Assembly: GCA_025927435.1 (NCBI GenBank)
Contig: JAICLM010000065.1
Span: 1 to 9,896 of the forward strand
Source of the DNA: Thermoleophilia bacterium
Lineage (GTDB): Bacteria; Actinomycetota; Thermoleophilia; Gaiellales; Gaiellaceae
Direction: 5' to 3'
DNA length: 9,896 nucleotides
A program made the position numbers and the translations under genes. Below are positions 5,134 through 9,896 of this stretch, in pieces; the first letter of the stretch is position 1, and every line of letters starts with the position of its first letter. The notes under the pieces were generated by a model that did not search any database, was not told the DNA's origin, and worked only from the letters and a program-made list of their open reading frames with translations.

Positions 5134-5838
5134 CTAGTTCCCGAGGACCGTCGAGATCGGAACGGAGTGCGCCGGGGCCTGAACCTTCACCGGCTCGTTC
5201 CAGCGGCTCATACGCGCCACGCTGGTGCCCCGGACGCGGGCTGCGACGGCCTTCTCCTCGAAGGGCAACGGCGTTCCGCGAGCCGGGGCGTACACGGTCT
5301 CGGTGAGCCTGAGACCGGCCTGGCGAACGGTGCCGCGGACTCCCACAGACCGCTTGCCGTCGATCGTCGCCCGCACGACCCGGAGGTGGTTGCTCGGCAG
5401 GAGATCGCCGACGAAGGACGCGAACGTGGCATCAGCCGCCACGGCCGCATACGCGCCGCTCGACGACGGGATCGAGATCCACTCTCCGGCGTAACGCTTT
5501 GCTTGCGCCTGCGAGAACGGGAAGTAGTTGTGCAGCGTGAACGCGTTCCCTCGTATGTACCCCGACCCACCGACGATCCGCACCGTCGCGGGACCCGAGT
5601 GCCCGCCGCTCTTGACCGTGATTCGCTGGATGCCTTGGCCGGCGCCGACGTCGGCGACGATCCGGATGAAGTGACCGGCGGCCGAGCTCGTGCTTACGTA
5701 GTGGACGGAGTGGCGGGCAGACGCCGCTCGGAGCATCGCGGCGCGCAGCTGCTTCGGCGATCGGGTCACCGCGAGCGCGACAGCCGTGGTGACGATCGCC
5801 GCCGCCACGACGAGCATGAGAACCCCGATCCGGCCCAC
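5134..5838 (-). CDS. Secreted or membrane-anchored hypothetical protein, LprG/LppX-like
   Basis: The product is 234 residues from a GTG at 5838-5836, with GAGGGA about 12 nt upstream; an ATG at 5817 is an alternative start. A hydrophobic N-terminus (residues 4-25) is an export signal or anchor. There is no cysteine anywhere, so it is not a lipoprotein. The rest is beta-rich: SVHYVST (44-50), GIQRITVKSGGHSG (69-82), YIRGNAFTLHNYF (94-106), YAGEWISIP (116-124), and a final MSRWNEPVKVQAP (210-222). This order (short strands, a YxxG or YIRG strand, a GxW-type strand and a closing strand with Pro-Val-x-Val) recalls the LprG/LppX half-barrel that binds lipids, but the similarity is weak and only by eye. 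It lies 23 bp after the ABC-F gene and before mscL. Function is unknown. Confidence 0.72.
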   Translation of the reverse strand: MGRIGVLMLVVAAAIVTTAVALAVTRSPKQLRAAMLRAASARHSVHYVSTSSAAGHFIRIVADVGAGQGIQRITVKSGGHSGPATVRIVGGSGYIRGNAFTLHNYFPFSQAQAKRYAGEWISIPSSSGAYAAVAADATFASFVGDLLPSNHLRVVRATIDGKRSVGVRGTVRQAGLRLTETVYAPARGTPLPFEEKAVAARVRGTSVARMSRWNEPVKVQAPAHSVPISTVLGN

Positions 5839-5861
5839 GGAATCAGCGTATCCCTCAATCC

Positions 5862-7739
5862 CTACGCCTGCGCCTGCTCGAAGAGCTGCTCCCAGCGCTG
5901 GAGGAGCGCGGTGAGGGCGTCGCGGCTGCGCTTGTGTGCGGCGAGCACGTCGACGTCCGTCCAGTCCTCCGCGAGCTTCTTCTCGAGCTCCGCCACCTCC
6001 GCCTCACGGACGGCGATCTCGGCCTCGATCCGCTCGAGCGCGGACGGGCGCCGCGCCTTCGGCTTCGCGGTCCGCGGCTTGGCCGCCGGCTTCGCCCGCT
6101 CGACCGGCGGCTCGGGCTTCGCGCGGGCCTCCCGCTCCTCACGTACGCGCAGGAGCTCGGCCCAGCCGCCGTCGTAGGCCCGCAACTCGCCGTCCTCGAT
6201 CGCCAGCGTGCGCTCGGCGATCGCGTCGAGCAGCGCGCGGTCGTGGGAGACGAGCAGCACCGTCCCGGGGAACGCGTCGAGCGCGGCCTCGAGCGCCTCG
6301 CGGCTCTCCAGGTCGAGATGGTTCGTGGGCTCGTCGAGCACGAGGAAGTTCGCTCCCGAGGCGACGGTGACGGCCAGCGCGAGCCGCCGGCGCTCGCCGC
6401 CCGAGAGTACGGAGACCGGCTTCTCGTGCGCGTCCCAGCCCGAGAAGAGGAAGCGTCCGAGCAGGTTCTGCGCATCGGGACGGGACAGCCCCGTCATCGA
6501 CTGCACGCACTGGAGGACGGAGCCGCGCGCCTCGAGCTCCATCTCCTGCTGCGAGAAGTAGCCGACCTGGACGCCGTGTCCGATCCGCACACCCTCTCCC
6601 CGGACGAGCCGCTCGAGCAGGGTCGTCTTGCCCGAGCCGTTGGGGCCGACGAGGGCCACGTGCTCGGCGCGCTCGACGGCGAACGTCGCATCGCGCAGAA
6701 GGACCCGCTCGCCGATCGCGACCTCGAGCCCGTCCGCCTGGACGACGGTGCGGCCGCTGCGTGCGGGCTTGAGGAATTCGAAGCCGAGACCGCGCGTCTT
6801 GCGCGAGAGGAGGGCGATCTGGTCGCTCTTGACCGCCTTCTCCTGCTGGAGCCGGTCGATGTGGGTGAGCTTTGCCTGCGCCTGCTTCGCCTTGCTCTTC
6901 TTGTAGCGGAACCGCTCCACGAAGCGCTCGAGCCGCGCGATGTCGGCCTGAACGCGCGCAACCTCCTTCTGCGCGTGCAGCATCCGCGCGGCCTTCTCGC
7001 GCCGCCAGGTGTGCCACGGGCCGGGGAAGAACGTCCCGCGCCCGGCCTCGAGCTCGAGCGTCGCCGTCGTCACCGCCTCGAGGAACCAGCGGTCGTGGGC
7101 GACGAGGATCACCGCCGCGTCGAGGGACGCGAGCTCGCGCTCGAGCCACTCGAGGTTCGCAACGTCGAGATGGTTGGTGGGCTCGTCGAGGAGAAGCAGG
7201 TCGGGGTCCCCGCCGAGCGCGCGGGCCAGGGAGGCGCGCGTCAGCTCACCGCCCGAAAAGGTGCGCAGCGGACGGTCGAGATCCTCCTCTGCGAAGCCGA
7301 GCCCGCGCACCACCGAGGCCGCGCGGTCGCGCCACGTGTAGCCGCCGGCGTGCTCGAGCCGCGCCTGCGCCTCGGCGTAGCGGTTCAGCGTGGCCTGCGC
7401 GTGGTCGCCCCCGGCCATCGCCTGCTCGAGGCGCCGCAGCTCCTCCTCCAGCGCAACGAGGTCACGCGCGCCCGCAAGCACGTACTCGCGCAGCGTGAGC
7501 TCCTGCTCGAGCGGCGGCCGCTGGTCGTGCAGCGCCACCCGCGTCCCCTTCGCGAACGCGAGCTCGCCGCCGTGCTTCTCGGTCCCGCCGGCGAGGATCC
7601 GCAGCAGCGTCGTCTTACCGGCGCCGTTCGGCCCTGAGAGCGCGACGCGATCCTTGCGCTCGACGGAGAACGAGACACCGTCGAAGAGAACGGAGCCCGC
7701 GAGTTCCTTGCGGAGGTTGGAGGCGATGACGACTGCCAT
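5862..7739 (-). CDS. ABC-F family ATP-binding protein (Uup-like)
   Basis: The product is 625 residues from the ATG at 7739-7737; a start 17 residues earlier would overlap the divergent gene and adds non-conserved sequence. It has two ABC cassettes and no membrane segment. Cassette 1 has Walker A GPNGAGKT (36-43), signature FSGGE (161-165) and Walker B LLLLDEPTNHLD (181-192, catalytic Glu186). Cassette 2 has GPNGSGKT (365-372), LSGGE (445-449) and FLVLDEPTNHLD (465-476, Glu470). The linker (about 241-330) carries the Lys/Arg-rich FRYKKSKAKQAQAKL segment, the P-site tRNA interaction region of ABC-F proteins. A Lys/Pro/Ala stretch and a C-terminal coiled coil (about 566-622) resemble Uup. ABC-F proteins act at the ribosome on stalled translation or protect it from antibiotics; which applies here cannot be told. 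It is probably first in a run with the hypothetical gene and mscL. Confidence 0.92.
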   Translation of the reverse strand: MAVVIASNLRKELAGSVLFDGVSFSVERKDRVALSGPNGAGKTTLLRILAGGTEKHGGELAFAKGTRVALHDQRPPLEQELTLREYVLAGARDLVALEEELRRLEQAMAGGDHAQATLNRYAEAQARLEHAGGYTWRDRAASVVRGLGFAEEDLDRPLRTFSGGELTRASLARALGGDPDLLLLDEPTNHLDVANLEWLERELASLDAAVILVAHDRWFLEAVTTATLELEAGRGTFFPGPWHTWRREKAARMLHAQKEVARVQADIARLERFVERFRYKKSKAKQAQAKLTHIDRLQQEKAVKSDQIALLSRKTRGLGFEFLKPARSGRTVVQADGLEVAIGERVLLRDATFAVERAEHVALVGPNGSGKTTLLERLVRGEGVRIGHGVQVGYFSQQEMELEARGSVLQCVQSMTGLSRPDAQNLLGRFLFSGWDAHEKPVSVLSGGERRRLALAVTVASGANFLVLDEPTNHLDLESREALEAALDAFPGTVLLVSHDRALLDAIAERTLAIEDGELRAYDGGWAELLRVREEREARAKPEPPVERAKPAAKPRTAKPKARRPSALERIEAEIAVREAEVAELEKKLAEDWTDVDVLAAHKRSRDALTALLQRWEQLFEQAQA

Positions 7740-7748
7740 GGCGGAGCC

Positions 7749-7758
7749 ACTGTAGATT
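7749..7758. promoter_or_regulatory. Overlapping divergent -10 elements between ABC-F and DUF1326 genes
   Basis: On the + strand TAGATT (7753-7758) is followed by exactly six bases and then ATG at 7765, predicting a leaderless mRNA. On the - strand TACAGT (7754-7749) predicts a start near 7742, three bases before the ABC-F ATG. The hexamers overlap by two bases. The spacing to both start codons is the same as in the divergent promoter at 1406-1412. No -35 box is convincing. The whole gap is 25 bp. Confidence 0.55.
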
Positions 7759-7764
7759 CGGCGC

Positions 7765-8382
7765 ATGGCTGTGGCTACGTCGTGGGCCATCCAGGGGAGC
7801 TACTTCGAGTCGTGCAACTGCGACCCGATCTGCCCGTGCCGCCGCATCGACGGCGTGGCGGGTGGTCGCTCGACTCACGGCATCTGCATGGGCGTCCTGT
7901 CGTGGCTGATCGAGGAAGGCCGCGCGGGCGAAACCGACCTGTCAGGGCTGACGGTCGCGCTCGCGCTCCGCTACTCCGACGACGAGCCGGGCTCACCCTG
8001 GACGTGGATCCTCTATCTCGACGAGCGCGCAGACGAGGAGCAGCATGCGGCGCTGGAGGGGATCTTCACGGGCCGGCTCGACGGCGATGCCGAGACGCAC
8101 TTTCCGTGGGCCTGGAAGGCGAGCGAACTGGTCGGCGTGCGACGAGCCGCGATCGAGCTCGAGCACACTCCCCGCCGGCAGCTGCTGCGCATCCGCGACC
8201 ACGTGATCGTCCGGATCCGCAACCGCTATCACGGCCAGGAGGCCGTCACGTGCGTGATCCCCGGCCACGACCGCGACGGCGAGGAGCTCGTCGCCGAGGA
8301 GCTCCGAGTGAGCGACGGCCCGCTCAGCTTCGAGTACACCGGCACCTGCGGCTACGCCTCGACCTTCGCCTACTCCGGCTGA
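7765..8382 (+). CDS. DUF1326 domain-containing protein
   Basis: The product is 205 residues from the ATG at 7765, with no ribosome-binding site but a -10 element in leaderless position. The N-terminus has GSYFESCNCDPICPC (11-25), the Cys-rich signature of DUF1326, with Cys17, Cys19, Cys23 and Cys25 and a further Cys41. Then comes the LSGLTVALALRYSDDEPGS stretch (59-77) and a WTWILYLDERA strand. Late cysteines are Cys163 and Cys195. The early cysteine cluster could bind a metal or be redox active; that is inference, as the family has no established function. No signal peptide or membrane helix is present. The stop overlaps the next gene's ATG (TGATG), so the two are translationally coupled. 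Confidence 0.85.
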   Translation: MAVATSWAIQGSYFESCNCDPICPCRRIDGVAGGRSTHGICMGVLSWLIEEGRAGETDLSGLTVALALRYSDDEPGSPWTWILYLDERADEEQHAALEGIFTGRLDGDAETHFPWAWKASELVGVRRAAIELEHTPRRQLLRIRDHVIVRIRNRYHGQEAVTCVIPGHDRDGEELVAEELRVSDGPLSFEYTGTCGYASTFAYSG

Positions 8383-9182
8383 TGACCGAGGAGCTGCGCG
8401 CGCTCGCGCAACGCGTCGCCGACGCGCTCCCACCCGAGGCGATCGAGATCGTCCTCACGGGCAGCGTCTCGCGCGGCATGGCGGACGACGTCTCGGACAT
8501 CGAGATGCTCGTCGTCACCGAGGAGCCACTCTCCCTCGAGGACGCGTTCGAGCTCGCGCGGCTTGCCGGCCTGGAGCAGCGGGACAGCTGGGGCGATCCG
8601 ACGACCCCGACGCGTCGCGTCTTCGGCTACCTCGACGGCCGGCCGGTGGAGACGATCTGGTGGTCGCGCGAACTCGCGGACGAGCGCTTCGCGACAGGTG
8701 GCTCAGCGGAGGCGCTGGCCAACGGCGTGGCGCTGCGAACGAGCGGCCTGCTCGAGCGGTGGCAGAAGCAACTCGCGGACTTCCCCGACGCGCTGGTCGC
8801 GGAGCGGGTGGAGGCGGCCGCCGAGCGGTGGGGAGGCTTTGCGCCCGAAGGCCTGCTGACAGTCGTCCGGCCGGACTGCGCGCTGGCCCGCATGGAGTGG
8901 CTGGTCGACTCGGCACAGCGCGTGCTCGCGATCGTCTTCGCGCTCAACCATGTCCACCCGCCGACGGCAAAGCGCCTTGCCGCGCGGGTCGAGCCGCTCG
9001 GGGTCAAGCCCGACCGCCTCGCGGAACGGATCGACGGGGCTCTGGCCGAGGTGGATCCCCGGCGCGCGCTCGCCGCCATGACCGAGCTCCAGCTCGACAC
9101 CGTGCGCCTCGCGCCGAGCGGCCCCAACGTCGATCGCGCGCGGACGTGGCTCGCCGCGGGGCTTGACGTGCTGCGGGGATGA
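8382..9182 (+). CDS. Nucleotidyltransferase-fold protein with helical C-terminal domain
   Basis: The product is 266 residues; the ATG at 8382 shares one base with the upstream TGA. The N-terminal domain has the pol-beta nucleotidyltransferase signature: LTGSVSRG (25-32, Gly27-Ser28) followed by SDIEM with Asp39 and Glu41, and a third acid probably at Glu90 in PVETIWW. One metal ligand is Glu rather than Asp. The C-terminal half (about 155-260) is helical, with RPDCALARMEWLVDSAQRVL and FALNHVHPPTAKRL. This layout recalls DUF4037-type and aminoglycoside-nucleotidyltransferase-like proteins, which transfer NMP to a hydroxyl group. The substrate is unknown. No HEPN-type partner is adjacent, so a MntA/HepT-like toxin-antitoxin pair is not supported. 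It sits between DUF1326 and a sugar kinase in one operon. Confidence 0.78.
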   Translation: MTEELRALAQRVADALPPEAIEIVLTGSVSRGMADDVSDIEMLVVTEEPLSLEDAFELARLAGLEQRDSWGDPTTPTRRVFGYLDGRPVETIWWSRELADERFATGGSAEALANGVALRTSGLLERWQKQLADFPDALVAERVEAAAERWGGFAPEGLLTVVRPDCALARMEWLVDSAQRVLAIVFALNHVHPPTAKRLAARVEPLGVKPDRLAERIDGALAEVDPRRALAAMTELQLDTVRLAPSGPNVDRARTWLAAGLDVLRG

Positions 9183-9896
9183 GCGTGCTCGCGCTCGATG
9201 TCGGTACGTCCTCGGTGCGGGCGCAGCGGTTCGACGAGCGCGGCGAAGCTGCCGGCGAACTGCACCGGGAGGAGTACGAGACCGACGATCCGGCCGAGGT
9301 CGCGGCGGCTGTCAGGATGGTGCTCGGTGGCGAGGAGCCGGACGCGACTTCGTGCTTCGCCCACAGCCTCCTCGCGGTCGACGAGGACTGGAAGCCGCTC
9401 ACGCCGATCCTCGGCTGGCGTGACACCCGGAGTGCCGGGGCCGCCGAGTGGCTGTCCCGCAGGCTCGACGCCGAGGCGATTCACGCGCGCACCGGCGCCT
9501 TCCTCCACCCCTCCTTCTGGCCGGCCAAGCTCGCGTGGCTCGCCGAGACCGAGCCCGAGACCTTCCGTCAAGCGGCCCGGTTCGTCTCCTTCGCGGACTA
9601 TCTCCACGGCGACGGCGAGACGAGTCTCGCGATGGCGTCGACAAGTGGGCTGCTGGATCTCACGACGTTCGACTGGGACGAGGAGCTGCTCGCGACGCTC
9701 GGGATCGACCGCGAGCGGCTCCCACGAACGGCGGATCAGCCGGTCTGGAGCGACGCCGCCTGCTCGAACGCCGGCGCCGGCTGCACCACAAGCCACCGCG
9801 CCGCGCTCATGGTCGGTACCTCGGGCGCGCTGCGTGTGCTCTACGAGAGCGAGCGCCCGCAGCCGAAGCCGGGCCTCTTCCTCTACCTCGTGGACG
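9179..9896 (+). CDS. FGGY-family carbohydrate kinase, N-terminal part (cut by window end)
   Basis: The ATG at 9179 overlaps the previous stop (ATGA), and 239 residues are visible before the window ends. The first phosphate-binding strand is LALDVGTSSVRA (4-15). Then come HSLLAVDEDWKPLTPILGWRDTRSA (62-86) with the W-x-D-x-R of FGGY kinases, HARTGAFLHPSFWPAKLAWL (102-121), ASTSGLLDLTTFDWDEELL (153-171), SDAACSNAGAGC (191-202) with a likely catalytic Asp192, and ALMVGTSGALRV (209-220). The pattern fits gluconokinase-like members, which phosphorylate a sugar or sugar acid with ATP in the cytosol; xylulokinase-like activity cannot be excluded. The region between the first strand and the W-x-D-x-R block appears shorter than usual. 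A full protein would be about 450-500 residues. Confidence 0.87.
   Translation, partial: MSVLALDVGTSSVRAQRFDERGEAAGELHREEYETDDPAEVAAAVRMVLGGEEPDATSCFAHSLLAVDEDWKPLTPILGWRDTRSAGAAEWLSRRLDAEAIHARTGAFLHPSFWPAKLAWLAETEPETFRQAARFVSFADYLHGDGETSLAMASTSGLLDLTTFDWDEELLATLGIDRERLPRTADQPVWSDAACSNAGAGCTTSHRAALMVGTSGALRVLYESERPQPKPGLFLYLVD

Noticed and set aside
1694..6224. Seven copies of GCGATCGC, the sequence of the cyanobacterial HIP1 repeat (1694, 1874, 2216, 2405, 2672, 4004, 6217)
   Set aside because: All fall inside genes and encode Ala-Ile-Ala in frame with preferred GC-rich codons, so protein sequence and codon bias explain them; no evidence of a repeat family.
5934..7637. Long + strand open frame (567 codons) opposite the ABC-F gene
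   Set aside because: It is antisense to a gene with two complete ABC cassettes and shows only Arg/Glu/Leu-rich sequence with no motif.
7740..7790. Earlier start for the ABC-F gene giving 17 more residues
   Set aside because: It would overlap the start of the divergent DUF1326 gene and the predicted promoter, and the ABC-F fold begins at MAVVIASNLR.
8382..9182. MntA-type antitoxin of a HEPN/MNT pair
   Set aside because: The protein is too long, has a helical C-terminal domain, and neither neighbour is a HEPN protein.

Overview
This window is GC-rich, densely packed bacterial chromosome, most likely from an actinobacterium. A deep, high-GC lineage such as Thermoleophilia is my guess. The basis is a PdtaS/PdtaR-type GAF kinase plus ANTAR response regulator, GTG/TTG starts, very short intergenic gaps, apparently leaderless promoters and GC-rich codon use. 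I see no rRNA, tRNA, CRISPR array or insertion sequence, and no gap over 300 bases lacks a gene.

Layout. (1) Bases 2-781, + strand: the C-terminal part of a sodium/calcium-exchanger-type membrane protein, cut by the left edge. (2) Bases 782-926: a convergent gap with two copies of an 18-bp palindromic sequence 80 bp apart and a GC palindrome between them. (3) Bases 927-1397, - strand: a four-helix DUF2269 membrane protein. (4) Bases 1418-4632, + strand: a five-gene operon encoding a PdtaS-like sensor kinase, a Nudix hydrolase, a DUF6886-like protein, a PdtaR-like ANTAR regulator and a SnoaL-like protein. Each junction is a 4-nt stop/start overlap. (5) Bases 4629-7739, - strand: an ABC-F ATPase, a secreted or anchored LprG/LppX-like hypothetical protein, then MscL with a C-terminal zinc ribbon. 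MscL and the SnoaL-like gene converge on one shared CTAG that gives the stop codon on both strands. (6) Bases 7765-9896, + strand: a DUF1326 protein, a nucleotidyltransferase and an FGGY carbohydrate kinase cut by the right edge, again with overlapping junctions.

How the genes work together. The kinase and ANTAR regulator are almost certainly cognate: the kinase would autophosphorylate on His and pass phosphate to Asp52 of the regulator, which then acts on RNA structure. The three genes woven into the same operon are the most interesting part, since a Nudix enzyme, a DUF6886 protein and a SnoaL-like fold could make, remove or bind a small molecule tied to the signalling. The two divergent gene pairs (1397/1418 and 7739/7765) are separated by only 20 and 25 bp. 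Both contain overlapping opposite-strand -10-like elements with the same geometry: leaderless on the + side and a predicted 3-nt leader on the - side.

Limits: family calls come from reading motifs, not searches. Promoter calls are pattern-based, and functions of the DUF proteins are unknown.
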